Notes: generated by a model from the sequence alone, not told the origin. A DNA stretch of 64,000 nt from Rutpela maculata (GCA_936432065.2 OW386291.2:21987821-22051820); one strand, 5' to 3'. Shown: positions 20,455 to 32,060, numbered from the stretch's first letter. Made by a program: numbers and translations.

Positions 20455-22185
20455 GAACAAACATTAGAATCATTTATTCTGTATACATTGTATATCATAT
20501 TCGGGTTGTGTCAGTTTGGATTGCAACTATTGCTAAGTGCATCACTATGCAATAAACATACTTTAATCCGTCCTGTAGGAGGAGCTGAATCGTTTAAAGC
20601 AATTATCAATTGTCGTTTGACATTTAGTAATCGTCGATGAAAGGGTCCAGTTGGACACACTGGGAGGAACTCCCTCTTGTTTTAACACTTCACACTTCTC
20701 AAAACTGTTAAGGCTTCATCGAAAAATTGATGATGCGGTGAGTTTTTTTTTTTCTGGCACACCTTAAAGTCTTGCCTTGTACTGCATCCACACTGGAGCC
20801 ATTACAGCTGTCAAACAATTTGCTAATGAGTAACAAGAAATCCGCCATATCAGCTGCTGTACGTGGAAGGTGTCTAAAAAAATAGTTTTATTAAAAATAA
20901 TTAAATATCAATACTCGTTACATACCACTTTTCTGTGGGGAATCCACCATGACAGTTTTTAAAAAAGTTGCTTCTGGCTTAGGCCAGCAATAGGCTCCAT
21001 TTTGTCAATACTAACGGTGGAAGCAGAAGAGTACCATCCTCACTCACATGCAAATACACTGGTTTTTCTTCACTTAAATGAGAAGCTGCTGAAGAAGCCC
21101 GTGGCAGATTTGGTTCTAATACGGGATAAAACTATGAGAAAAATGTATAAATAATAAAGAAAAATGAATTACATACCTCGTTTTGCCAGGAACCTCATTA
21201 CTGAAGTCACTCTTTAGGGAAAAACTTGTGCTGCATTTTTTACCTCCATTTTCTTTATTTTGTCTTTAAAAACATGCTGATCGGTTAATCTATTACACAT
21301 TTTGAAATCCTCTTTTCCCACATCAAGCTCATAAAGAGCTGTTACATCCCCCCTCCAAGATGTAAGCTGTGTTCTATCCTGAACCAATTTAAACTGGACG
21401 TCTGCCTCTGGAATATTATTTCTAATACCCAAATGTGGTACGTCGTACATCTAAACTGTTTCTCGTCAACCATAAATCCAAGATACCAATACCGTTTGCT
21501 TTTTCAAAATATTATTAGCCACCATGTTTGTAGACAATTGATCTGATACAGAGGCGATCAGAATAAGACCTGTTGCCTGTATAACTTATTTATTGTGACT
21601 GCGAGACTACTGGAATTCATGCCACCTTGTGTATAGTAGTAGGCAACGGGCTGTTTCCACTTTCTGAATATTCGTCTTGCCAAGAACACCACTGCATGTT
21701 TGGCAAATTCAGTGATTTTACCAGGCTACATGATAGAGCTGTATTGACAGTCATTTCATCGTACATTAAAATGCAACATGGGACTTGTGGAGACATCTTT
21801 TCGACCGTTGTTTTGAATGCATCAATAATCAGTTGGTTGATTCCGCAGTGTATACGATCTTTTTTCAACGATTTAGTCAGAGTACTCTGATGGGAGAGTG
21901 AAAATGTCTCCAAAAACCTGTATCCTTTGTTTGAAAATTGAGAGGGCAAACATTTTTTCGTCCACAGTCAATCGTCATCTACAAGATTTCTTTCGTTGTA
22001 GCTCGTAAAAATCTCATTGTAGTGACAATAGGTTTGTTTTTGAGCAATTCGCCAGATTCCACAAAATAGAGAGCTTCCCGAAGGAGTGTTCTATTATCAA
22101 TATTTTCTCTGTCCAATTTAACAGCTGTTTGTTTCAATTGGCCAAACTGGTACACACATTTTGCCTTTGGTGTTAATTTTGTTTT
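20455..22185 (-). pseudogene. P-element/THAP9-like transposase, degenerate
   Basis: Homology to the P/THAP9 transposase body is spread over several frames. From about 22180 to 21980 an open stretch contains YQFGQLKQTAVKLDRENI. 21949-21617 has KGYRFLETFSLSHQSTL and MSPQVPCCILMYDEMTVN, where the Asp-Glu belongs to the catalytic core. 21450-21214 starts with YDVPHLGIRNN and has LTSWRGDVTALYELD. A C-terminal remnant (VPPSVSNWTLSSTI) lies near 20640. Many stops and frameshifts show that it is dead. No THAP domain was found next to it. Confidence 0.78.
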
Positions 22186-22336
22186 ACATTAACGGCAGTC
22201 AAAAAATTAATTTTCTTCCTAATACCTAAAAACAAAATGAGTATATGAATTGCAGCATTATTACTAGACTTGTGTATAGTACAGCTGTTCAGAACTGTAT
22301 TATTTATCAATATAAGAAAAATGCCAATAGTATTTA

Positions 22337-22573
22337 AGGGGTTGTTCTGATTTTTGAGGCAAAAAAATGATGCTTTTTGGAATTTTTCTTCAGAAAACCT
22401 TTATTATTTTTATGTACAAAACTTTTTACAAAGTATCAGACAACTCTTAAAGTTCACAAAATAATTTTTTTTTTGCCGTCATAAATGAATAGGAGCGTAT
22501 TCTACACATATTAAGAAGTATAAAAGAGCAAAAAAAAATAGACTTTTTGAAACCAAAAATCAGAACAACCCCT
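22337..22573. mobile_element. Harbinger-type MITE, 237 bp
   Basis: Terminal inverted repeats AGGGGTTGTTCTGATTTTTG and its inverse, flanked by TTA on both sides (22334-22336, 22574-22576). A TWA target fits PIF/Harbinger. No coding capacity. Confidence 0.75.
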
Positions 22574-22686
22574 TTATGTCTTAATCACTGATAAATTATT
22601 TTCATCAGATGATGCACACGGTAAAATTTTTTAAATCAATAAACTTATCAATACAGTTTTTCTATCATCGCATAGAGAATATAGCC

Positions 22687-25240
22687 CGTCGGGCAGAGCG
22701 CGAAAAGTCTTCTCTTTCTTGACCTACCTAATACTGAAGTATAACCAGATGGGACCTTCACTACTTATCTAAGCATGTTATTTTTACATAGGAAATCAAA
22801 ATTGACGACACTCTCCATTGGTCGAGACCGAAGATATAAGAAAAAACCAAAAAAAAAAAGAAATTTAGAAATTTAATATTTAATCAAATATAACTTTAGA
22901 ACTAAAACAGATAAAAATAAAATTTTTGTCTGGTTTTGACAAGTAAACATTGCTGTTTAATTTGAAGTATAATTTATTGCAACAATTAAACAATTAACAT
23001 AAAAAAACTGGCAAAATTCAAAAGAATACACAAATCAGCAACATTTTTCAAATTCTTAACTCGCCATAACTCGCTTATATAACGAGCTATTCAATTTTTT
23101 CTTTCACCAAGAACTGACAAATTTAATAGGCTTCATTTTGTCTCGATTCATGCCAGATCTAATTTTTTAACTAAAAGCGCTACAGCCTTTGAAACACAAC
23201 GAAGCACACTACGACAACGAAGACACGAGGCTTCCTCTCTCGCCCCCGCTACGCTCTCGGCCCATCAAGAAACGTATCGGCTGCTGGCCTCATTATTGTC
23301 TGGATAAGTATTAATATAAGTATATATTATTTTATTTACATTTAGGCTATTACAGTTTATGTATATTGTAGATACATTTTCAATGAAAAAAACTGCACAT
23401 TACTTTTGCGAAACTGCTGAAAGCAGAGAAAATCTAATGGTAAAAAACCAACTGTTACTGGCAACAGGTTAAACATTTTATTTAGGGAGATTGAACTTGC
23501 TGTTTTGCAAAAAAGAATCCTTAACTTTAACATTTCTAAAAATACTCCTTAATGATATATTTGAAGAAAGAGACTAGAAAGCATTTAAACAAAGTGTTTT
23601 GGGAACACAAAGGAAATACAACAGTTCATTCAAGTGATAAAGCTAAAAAGACGAACGAATTTTTGTTGTCAGACACAAGTGCTGCCAGTATCTTAAATGA
23701 AGCTATTAGGTGGACATTTTAAAACTGTAAAAAACACAACTACTATTCAGAATAATCATCAATGTAAACAAGAAGCTTCAGATTTGTTATAAACATTTAT
23801 GTCATGGATACTAAATATGTCGGCACAGACAAATTTGATTTAAATGTTATTTCTATAGTAATGCAATTTATATTAATAAATATGAAAAAAAAAAACAACC
23901 ATCATAGACCACTTTTTTAATCCTTTACATATAATTAAATGTGTATCGTGCCGTCAGAAGAAAAAAACTTATTGATATGCTTTATTCTTTTGGATATGGT
24001 TATTCCTACGATGAAATACGGATATTTAACATCTTTAGCTAGTCACGTATTAGTAAAAACTACGACATTTTTATTCCACTTGGAGTTCCTCCAGTAAGTT
24101 CTGAAGAAAACAATTACATTCATCGACATCGACAATTTTGATCAAAACTAAGACAGGCTAGATGGTAAAAATCCCACTCCCATTATTGCTTGGAATGGTA
24201 TTATTTAAAAAAAGATCAGCCTATTTACACAAGAATATCTATCCAATAAATTTTAACTGATTTTACATTCCAGTTTACATGAAAACAAAAATATAGATGT
24301 ACAAAAATCCAACTAATCGTTCAGATCCTCTACGAGTTAGTGAAAGAATGCCAAATAACTGTTTTGATTATGTGGTTACCTCTGACACTTTATGGAAAAT
24401 ATTAAAATTTACGAAGCAAAGTAGAAACTTTACTAGCTGGCATGAGTTTAACAATGATATATCTGAAAATCAGTTATCTCTGTCTGATACCAATTATTTT
24501 CCATTTATTAATGCACCACCCGCGTTGTACGACTCCATATATAGCGGATTATTACAATTAATATCATATTATTCAATTTGATTTATTAATTTTATCATCT
24601 TACAATAAAGGAAGATTATTGTAAAGCTTTTGTTACGGCCGCTGATTATAGCCTTGCGCGGTTTATGGCGAAAGCGGGATGTACCGGGAACGAGATGGGA
24701 AGCCTTGCGACTCCGTCGCCAAAGTGCGCTTCGTTGTGTTTAAAAGGCTGTACCGCTTTTATTTACAGAGCTAGACCCAGCATTAATTGAGACAAAATGA
24801 AGTCTATGAAATTTGGCAATTTTTGGTGAAAAAAACATTCGAATAGCTCAATACATAAGCGAGTTACGAGTTAGAGCTTTTAAAAAAATTGACAATTTGT
24901 GTAACATCTAAATTAACGTCAATTTTCTAGTGTTAAAGTTATTATTTTTGTAATAAATTATACATCAAATTAAAGAGAATCGTTTATACTATAAAACTAA
25001 AAAAAATATATAATTCTATCTTTTTTCGTTTGAAAGTTATTCGTGGTTGAATTTGAATTTTGTTATTTTCATTTTTTTTTTTGTTTTTTTCTTGTAACTT
25101 CAGTCTCGACCAATGGAGAGTGTCGTCAAAAGTGATTTCCTATGTAAAAAAACCTGCTGAATAAAATGAAATAGGTTTTGTTTGGTTATACCTCGGTATT
25201 GGGTTAGTGAACGCTAGAGCCTGCCATCCGACGTACTAAT
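22687..25240. mobile_element. Unclassified DNA element with about 0.6-kb inverted repeats
   Basis: The left arm (about 22687-23290) and right arm (about 24640-25240) are diverged inverted copies. They share CTCTCCATTGGTCGAGAC and its inverse, the CACAACGAAGC block and TACATAGGAAATC. The outer ends are near CGTCGG/GGCAG. The centre carries remnants of one protein on the plus strand. The right end abuts LINE 3 RT sequence. No clear target duplication was found, so the boundaries are approximate. Confidence 0.68.
23950..24590 (+). pseudogene. Remnant of an unclassified transposon-associated protein
   Basis: Discontinuous coding: RKKLIDMLYSFGYGYSYDEI near 23960, IDIDNFDQN...DRLDGKN near 24125-24165, then a 94-residue open frame at 24297-24581 with FDYVVTSDTLWKILKFTKQS and FPFINAPPALYDSIYSGLL. 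The combination resembles a widely scattered family of uncharacterised, apparently transposon-borne animal proteins. I cannot name a domain or a catalytic triad. Stops between blocks indicate decay. Confidence 0.45.
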
Positions 25241-26032
25241 AATTCATCATTCTTTTTGCTTTTTAAGTGTCCTTTCCAAATGTGAGTTGCAGATAAGTTA
25301 TTATCCAGGATTATTCCTAAATACTTGACTTCATTGAAAAGATTCAATATCGTTCCATTCAACACAAGCTCTCAAACTTAGTTTTCTCCTTTTGGTGAAT
25401 GGGACAATAACTGTTTTGCTCGGATTGACGAATCATTTAGATATTATGTTTAAGCAATTTGCAAGAGGTATGAGATCATAACATCATGCCTGCCTCTCTC
25501 AATAACGACCAGGTCACTGAAGCCAGAATTAGTCAACTTATGGAGAAGATCGCTGATCACCATCCACAGCAAGGGCGCTAAGAATCTACCTTATGGACAG
25601 GCCCTAACTGCAGTCACGGCAGCTGACTCATCCCGCATATTTGTGGTAATTATTCTGCTTCTTAGCATGGATTACATCTATTTCATTGTTGGGAACTGTA
25701 TTCCCCTTTTTACCGTGGCTCTTTGTATGGATTCATAGGTGTTGTTCAAAGCACCCTCTATATCTATGAAAGCACACATAGCCAGTTTATTTGCTGCAAA
25801 TGACTTTTCGATGCCTTTAACCAGGTCATGTAGAGCATTTATTGTTGATTTACTAGGTTGATAGGCAAATTATTTTGAGTGAAGCGGTTCCCCTATAATG
25901 ATTTCGCTTCTAATATTTTTTTCACTGTTTTTAGGAGAAATGAGATTTAGCTGATGGAGCGATAAGTTTTAGGCTCGTCTGGTGGACGTCTACCTATTTT
26001 AAACGCCACCTTAACTTCCCTCCTAGCTTGAG
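25241..26032 (-). pseudogene. LINE 3 reverse transcriptase, thumb to fingers remnant
   Basis: Read on the minus strand in shifting frames: EVKYLGIILDNNL near 25320, remnants of the polymerase core, then YRSISSISFLLKT near 25940 and YIPQARREVKVAFKIGRRPP near 26010-26030. It is riddled with stops. The next upstream piece lies beyond the element at 26043-26284. Confidence 0.75.
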
Positions 26033-26042
26033 GAATATACCC

Positions 26043-26284
26043 TTGAATACTAAAGACAAGGAAAACGCACGCTGTGCTTTCAACATTTCCGTGAAACTGG
26101 AAGAAAGAAAGAAACAGGCGTTATAGATGGCGCAGTGCTCACGAGCACACTGGAGCGTGAGCTGCTCATTGGCTAATGACATTTTTGCTAGTGTTATTAG
26201 CGCCATCTTCTTTCTTCACATTTTGCGGATCGGTTTTCATCGGAATTCCCGTTAGCGTCCGTAATCCTTGTCTTTATAATTCAT
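26043..26284. mobile_element. Short TIR element (242 bp) with a 10-bp target duplication
   Basis: About 20-bp imperfect terminal repeats around TAAAGACAAGGA and its inverse, flanked by GAATATACCC at 26033-26042 and 26285-26294. No coding capacity. A second, rearranged copy occupies about 45.38-46.80 kb and shares the core GTTATAGATGGCGCAG and the right end. A 9-10-bp duplication would suit a Mutator-like element; the family is not identified. Confidence 0.72.
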
Positions 26285-26398
26285 GAATATACCCAAGACT
26301 GTAGCTTGCTATGAATATGCTTCACAGGCATGAAATAAGTTCCTCAATTCCATGTTGAAGTAGGGCAGGAAAAATACCGTCTCTGCCCGGTTATTTAA

Positions 26399-27904
26399 CT
26401 CTTTCAGGGGCAAGAAAATGATAAAAAAATATCCCTAGAGGGGCAGAAAATTTTTATTTGAAATTTATTTAAAAATAGGAATTATCAGTACTTCTACTAT
26501 TTAAACATAATGTTTGCTAGTATTTTTTCTTTTTTAAATATTGAATTACGTAATTATAGCTAATTAAAAGGTGGTTCATAATTTGGACCACCGCACAAAT
26601 GAGGTAATTTATAATATAAAGTTTATTATAAATCCGGTTATTAATTACAAGTTCATTTTTTCTTGTGAAAGTCTTCGAAGCAATTCTTTTTTTTTTCCTA
26701 AGCACAATGGCGCTCTGCAAGACGAACACACCCAATTTGTCCGAACAGGTTCTTTTTTGGTACTGCGATGTCCACATCTTCGTCTCGTAGTTCGCTTAGG
26801 TTGATGTGCAGATTGTTCTTGACGCACAGAAAAGTCTTCATTTCCGACAGATTAGTTGGTAAATACTTGCCCAACACTTGCTGGCAATATAAATTTGTTT
26901 GAAATACAAGATTGTCCACTAACTCGTCGGTAAAAAATAGTTGAAATAATTTGTATGGGGTTGGATCGTCGATATTTTTGATAAAATCTGGTATTCCAGC
27001 ATATGAATTAAAAGAAGGAGGTTGGGTGATCTTTTGGGTTTTTGACCATTCCCTTGGTGGATTTTTGGCAGCCAATATGGAAAGTGGTATATCATCCTCA
27101 GAATCGAAACCGTCATTATCAGTATCTATCTTATCATCTTCTTCTACAATTTCTATCGCACTCTCCTGATTATCCAACTCTTCACCGTTTTCTAAATCAA
27201 TGGTCATCATCCTCAGCAGTTAGAACCCCCATCAGATGGTACTTCAGTTACATCATGGAAACATCTCTCTATCTCTTCATAAAATTCCTTTTCTGTCATA
27301 CCCACAAGTTTGAAAGGCAACGACATTATTAAAACTGAAAGAAATGCGAATAATTCGTTTACTATATAAATCTTTCAAACTATGTTACCGGCAATAATAT
27401 ATAGAACGATGAAGGTATCAATTTTCGGTACTTATAAATTTCATAATAAAAATCAGAAGAAATCAAAACAGTGTTGCAAGCGGGCGGTGGTTCAAATTAT
27501 AAACCACCTTTAAAAAAATGCACACGTAATTTATTAACGACAAATGTACGTACATTTTTATGTACAAATCATATTTAAACTATACATAAACTAAGTTAAC
27601 AATATTATTTTTAAAAAATGCAAAAATAACTTACCTTTTTATAAATTCAAAATACTAAATAAACTCACGTGGCGCAAACACATTTTAAAATGTTCAGTTA
27701 TATTATATATTAATTTCCCGCTCTAAAATTCCTTTCGTAATTCATCTACTACCCACTAGAGAGCTTGTATGCGCACGATTTTGTTATATTGTCATTACGA
27801 TCGCTACTATGAAATCCAATTTAGGTGGTTTAAAATTTGAACCACCGCCCCGATATGATGTGTCATTTGGTGGTTCAAATTTTGAACCACCGCCCCTGAA
27901 AGAG
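26399..27904. mobile_element. Internally deleted piggyBac element, 1506 bp
   Basis: Flanked by TTAA (26395-26398, 27905-27908), with inverted ends CTCTTTCAGGGGC. The subterminal motif GGTGGTTC...GAACCACC recurs at about 26567, 27486, 27822 and 27876. It carries the N-terminal and C-terminal ends of a transposase with the middle deleted. It interrupts the LINE 3 RT exactly at a TTAA: FKPFK on one side and PGRDGIFPALL on the other. Confidence 0.93.
26645..27210 (-). pseudogene. piggyBac transposase, both ends joined without the DDD core
   Basis: The N-terminal acidic region (DDIPLSILAAK) and the first helix pair (YKLFQLFFTDELVDNLVFQT) run from 27210 to about 26800. After NLHINLSE the catalytic domain is absent. 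In an overlapping frame (about 26790-26690) a Cys-rich C-terminus appears, CGHRSTKKEPVRTNWVC followed by SSCRAPLC, the zinc finger that binds DNA in piggyBac transposases. The three catalytic Asp are missing, so it is inactive but keeps DNA-binding remnants. Confidence 0.82.
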
Positions 27905-27908
27905 TTAA

Positions 27909-28358
27909 AGGGCTTGAAAGTCGATACCACCCATTTAATTCTACTAGAGGTGAATGTTTTTCCAGCTAGCCTTTTTCCTTCCCTGGTAGGATGGTGTGCA
28001 TCCTCCTCCAGATAGCCTGTGGGAATTCACCTTCGATTACATGGGAGCCAGGAAAGTGAGTACCTGTTGTCTCTGTGCATATCGACCATCGAGCTTTTTG
28101 AGTGGCCCTATTCCATTTGAGTGGTCTTTTGCAAGGATTTATTGTAGATTGGGGCTAATTCATCTAACCCTTCACAGAACCGTCTCCATAATCTTTTTGA
28201 CTTTCTCAATTTTTTGTTGTACTCTGTGAGGGCTTTTTTATAGTCCCAGTTTTCAGCTCTATTAAAAGTTTTTCTGGTTTCAGCCCTGAGAACCCTGTTC
28301 CACCACGGCAAGTCTCTTTGGACTGAGTTTTTGTTTAATAGGGCAAGTTTTTTCATAA
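27909..28358 (-). pseudogene. LINE 3 RT start and endonuclease-RT linker
   Basis: PWWNRVLRAETRKTFNRAEN and YKKALTEYNKKLRKSKRLW near 28300-28180 are the linker found between endonuclease and RT. EFPQAIWRRMHTILP-like coding and WVVSTFKPFK follow in other frames down to the piggyBac junction at 27908. Confidence 0.75.
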
Positions 28359-28366
28359 CATAAAAC

Positions 28367-28595
28367 CAGAGATGGATAAAGGAAACTTTTCATTTGAAAG
28401 TTTCCGGAACGAAATTTTGATAAAAATGAAAGTTTCCAATAAAGTATTTGAATATTTGAATAATTGAAAGTTTTCAAAATTCAAAAATATTCAAATATTT
28501 CATTGGAAACTTTCATTTTTATCAAAACTTCATTCCGGAAACTCCCGAAAATTTCCTGGGAACTTTCATTGGAAAGTTTTCTTTACCCATCTATC
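28367..28595. mobile_element. hAT-type MITE, 229 bp
   Basis: Ends CAGAGATGGATAAAG and the near inverse, with an exact 8-bp duplication CATAAAAC (28359-28366, 28596-28603). The interior is nearly palindromic around GAAAGTTTCC/GGAAACTTTC. No coding. Confidence 0.88.
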
Positions 28596-28603
28596 CATAA
28601 AAC

Positions 28604-28948
28604 CAGTAGGTTTTGTAACTGATGTAAGGTTATGTTTAATTCCTCTATTGTGTCAATGAGGTGTGTGATACCATCGATCTCCGACTTTAAGTGTTCCTTG
28701 TAAACACTGCAGTCAGTCAATCTATAGGTATTCTACACTTTTCGAAGCTTGTTACAGATGTCTCCAAGTTGAACCGAATATGAATCTTATAATCTGACAT
28801 TGAGACCTCACCTGTAACATGCCAGTTTTTAATGGAATCGGCCATAAAGTGATTCGCACAAAGGTTACATTTAAAACCTCTTTTCTAACCGCATTTATAA
28901 AGGTGGCTTCATTACCCCTATTGATGTCGATATTATTTGCAGACAAAT
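28604..28948 (-). pseudogene. LINE 3 endonuclease, C-terminal remnant
   Basis: NIDINRGNEATFINAVRKEV followed by LNVTF near 28935-28870 aligns with the N.G..PTFV...R.EVLDLTI motif of the APE domain in LINE 2. The SDHR-type end is only partly legible. Confidence 0.65.
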
Positions 28949-29632
28949 CAGCGTTGCCAACCCTATCGATTTTTCGGTATAACTACCGAACTGCACTAAA
29001 ATCTAACGATCTACTGAATTATTTTGACTTCTACGGAAATTTAAGGTGTAGCTGAATTACTTACTGAATTTGGCGAAGATATGGAAATAGTTTGAGATAA
29101 AGTAAAAAGTTGAAATGTGGAGATGGGTCTTTTATGTGATTTCCCTTGTTAAGAAAATTAATTTCATCTCTAATATGGTTAACTCATTCTTCAGCAAATA
29201 CCGAAAGAGTATTTGGCTTTTCGATAAATTGAATTAAAAGCAAATAAAGAAATAGATTAATTACCAAATCTACATCATTACTGGCTTATTACATACAAAA
29301 AGAGATACATAAGAAACAATGAGTATTTTAATTTTGAAGTGAATAAATTCTTTTTAAAAGATATATAAGGAGAATCTGTGTTTAGGGGGTGATAGTTCTC
29401 ATGAGGAGGCATAAAAAAATATAACGGATACATAGTTATATCATTTTCTTTAGTTGAATATTTTATTATTTATGTAATAATATGATTAAAGTCTTTTTAA
29501 ACTTGTGTTACTCATTATTATTTAATATAATTTGTGCACTACTCATTACTTTCAATTTCTATTGAAAAATTAATCTACCGATTTTTCGCTGTAATTCTAC
29601 AGAATTCTATAGTCGAAGGGTTGGCAACACTG
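28949..29632. mobile_element. hAT-type non-autonomous element, 684 bp
   Basis: Ends CAGCGTTGCCAACCCT and GGTTGGCAACACTG, with an exact 8-bp target duplication AGACAAAT (28941-28948, 29633-29640). AT-rich interior, no transposase seen. Confidence 0.92.
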
Positions 29633-30110
29633 AGACAAATATTCAAAAAGGTACCCACCTTTAGTATTGTGATGGTGCGCATTAACGTCGCTACCTATAA
29701 TGTAGTGTTTATTTCGCTTTTTGCATCAGTCGATGAGGCTTTTAACTTCCTCTGGAGGTGGACTTCAGTCTTCACCGAGAAAATAGGCGGATGCCACTAT
29801 AAACTGCCTTTTGCCTCTTTTTGTAGGCACATGCACAGCTATTAGTTATTAACACTAAAAGGAGAACAAAATTAGTATTTTTGTCGAACAGCAAAGCTGC
29901 TCTAGAGTTATCATGCAAAGTAGAGTAAATTAACTTACATGATTGTGAAGCGAGTCCTTTGATGCGTCCTCTAAATACCCAGGGCTCATGAATCATCTTG
30001 AATCACTCTATGTTCATTTTCCCCCTAATAAACCTCCTGCTAAGCACGCTCGAGGCTACTTTTGCGTGATGGATATTTATTTGGAGGCACTTCAAGATTT
30101 GGGGAGTCAT
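29633..30110 (-). pseudogene. LINE 3 ORF2 start and endonuclease N-terminal part
   Basis: ORF2 begins at the ATG at 30110-30108, which overlaps the ORF1 stop in ATGA. Then come ILKCLQINIHHAKVASSVLS, a damaged catalytic segment HEPWVF (Glu), and AAYK...SAYF/GED motifs. Stops and frameshifts are present. Confidence 0.75.
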
Positions 30111-31923
30111 TTTGGCAGCATAGGGCCCTTTTTGCCTGTTCCCTTATTTTTACCTTTGTAAGGCTGAGCATTGGGCCTTAGTACGCCTTTTGGCAAGGTA
30201 CTGTTTTTGCCTTTGTCCTCGACAGGGATGCACCGGGTACCCGGTATGTCGGGTACCCGGTCCTTTGTACGTGAAACCTGGTTTCGCAGGATAACAAAAC
30301 ACTACCCGGCTCGGTACCGGGTACTTTTTTGCGATGAAATTAAATTGTTTTTTTCTTCAGTCTTTTTTAAGTATTCGCTGTATTCCACTGCATGAACAAA
30401 GCGTTTTACTAAAGATGAGGTTGACGCACACTTTCCTGTACCACCTCGAGAAATTTTTCTCTGTCATAAAAGCCATGTTGTGTTGTGTTGTGAGTGTTGT
30501 CATCTTCAGATAGTTCGTAATAATCCCAGACTACACTTCCCTCTTTAACACTCACTGTTTATTATTTAATATTATTTGCAATGTCAGAAATTAATTAAAA
30601 CTAATTATCACTAATCACCAGCGATGTGTCAAATCTGTCAACTGCCGACTTGACTAATAAAATTAGGTTATTTGACTTCGCATGATACGATTCCTCAGTG
30701 AATAGCCGGTATCCCGTAAATACCTGGTACCCGGTCAATGCCTGGCACCCAGTACCCGGCCTAATGATACCCGATACCCGCTGTGTAAATATCAAGTTAA
30801 ACCTGGTACCCAGCATTTATAAAATACACTACCCGGTGCATCGCTAGTCCTCAGGCCCGCTAGAACCTTCCGCAGGATCATCCTGTTTTCCAGACGTTTT
30901 TTCCTGGGAAATGCCAGCTTGATCTTGGGTTTTATTAGGATTTTTGGTTCTAGCCTTCAGCTGTAGCTGACTGAACCTGTAGCTAATCCTATAGCCCTTC
31001 GATTTTAGTGTCTCAACAGACTGTAAGTCTGCCGAGAAAGTCAGTTCCAGAGCGGTGTCTTTGATTTCCCTTCTAAGCACCCTCCAGTTGGTTGAGTTGA
31101 GGCCTTCGTTTTGTGCCTCAAAAAGCTTCAGGATTTTCTTATTTGAGTAATCCTGATTTCCGGGTGGTAGATGCGCCACCAGAATTTCTGTGTGAGGCAT
31201 TTCTGCCTCTTCAGCTACTCTCAGTGACGCATTTTTCCAAGGCTTTAACTCACTTATCATGCTTTTTAGCCACTGTATTGTGGCCTTATCAACACAAGAG
31301 AGCGCCAGCCAACCTGGTCTAAAATGGGAGCTATAGAACTGAGGCCTTATGGCAGCCACTTTGTTCAGCTCTAGTATTTTGTCCACGAGTGCTTCCTGGA
31401 TGGCTTTCATTTGCTCCACAGTCAACAGCTCTGCTGGGAAGTTGGTGGAGAGAACTCCAACCCTAGTACCCCCAGCAATCTGGTTGAAGGAGGGCCTTGC
31501 GGCCGACGTTGAGGGCCCTGATGTGGCCCTTTCTTGTGTTTTAGTCCGCTTCTGCGGATTGACTTCTGGGGTGGTTTCCTCTGAATGGACCCTTTTCGAC
31601 CCCTTTTCAGAGGTTGCAGCCCCTTTATTATAAGGTTTCAAAGCCTGTAGCCGGGCCTCACTTTTTGGCACACCCTTTGCTAACAGAAATTGGTACCTTT
31701 TCCTTGCGGCTCCGCTAAACCTTACCCTGGGCTCGGCTATATGACTTGGTCCAGCAATAATTTCTTCTCCGAATGCTTCATCCAGTGTACGTTTGGAACA
31801 ATGGGACGGTTCTGGGTGAAGAATATTGGTTGGAGCAGTTACAGGCTGTACTTGGGATAGTTTATTCAGCCCCTGGTTGGATGGTGGTTCACCTACATGC
31901 AGGGTCTTGTGATGAGGCTGCAT
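30107..31923 (-). pseudogene. LINE 3 ORF1, DUF4780-like, split by a hAT insertion
   Basis: 359 codons are open from 31923 to 30847. The last 36 codons, including the TGA at 30109-30107, lie beyond the hAT element (30214-30107) in the same frame. The N-terminal part has RVRFSGAARKRYQFLLAKGV. The central domain (about 155-330) has PAELLTVEQMKAIQEALVDK, RPGWLALSC, LKPWKNASLRV, TEILVAHLP and NEGLNSTNWRVLRRE, resembling DUF4780, which I associate with ORF1-type proteins of insect LINEs. Its probable role is RNA binding in the LINE particle (inference). Confidence 0.75.
30223..30846. mobile_element. hAT-type non-autonomous element rich in GGGTACCCGG motifs, 624 bp
   Basis: Ends CAGGGATGCACCGGGTA and TACCCGGTGCATCGCTA, flanked by GTCCTCGA and GTCCTCAG (8 bp, last two bases differ). 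Palindromic GTACCCGGTA-type boxes occur near both ends, probably transposase-binding sites. The element truncates LINE 3 ORF1 and supplies its apparent stop codon. Confidence 0.85.
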
Positions 31924-31990
31924 GTCTAGAAAAGTGAAGTTAAAATTTTATTTCTCGTCAGAGCTACAAATATGCATTGCATAAATAGAG

Positions 31991-32060
31991 AACATTCAGA
32001 TTTGCAGAATGGCAATGGAAATAAGATTGTTATTAGAAATTAATGGAGTTGTCTGTTACT
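31991..32060. other. Probable 5' edge of LINE 3
   Basis: No motif recognised; the 5' boundary of LINE 3 is undetermined. Confidence 0.3.

Larger units (their letters stand above)
25241..31990 (-). mobile_element. Decayed two-ORF LINE 3 (I/LOA-like), repeatedly interrupted
   Basis: From high to low coordinate: ORF1 (DUF4780-like), APE endonuclease, linker, then RT up to its thumb near 25241, where the inverted-repeat element starts. RNase H and tail are missing. Five insertions split it: 30223-30846, 28949-29632, 28367-28595, 26399-27904 and 26043-26284. In each, ignoring the insert and one target copy rejoins LINE coding sequence. It is related to LINE 2: FKPFK/PGRDGIFPALLQ and EVKYLGIILD match the same RT motifs. 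Confidence 0.85.
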
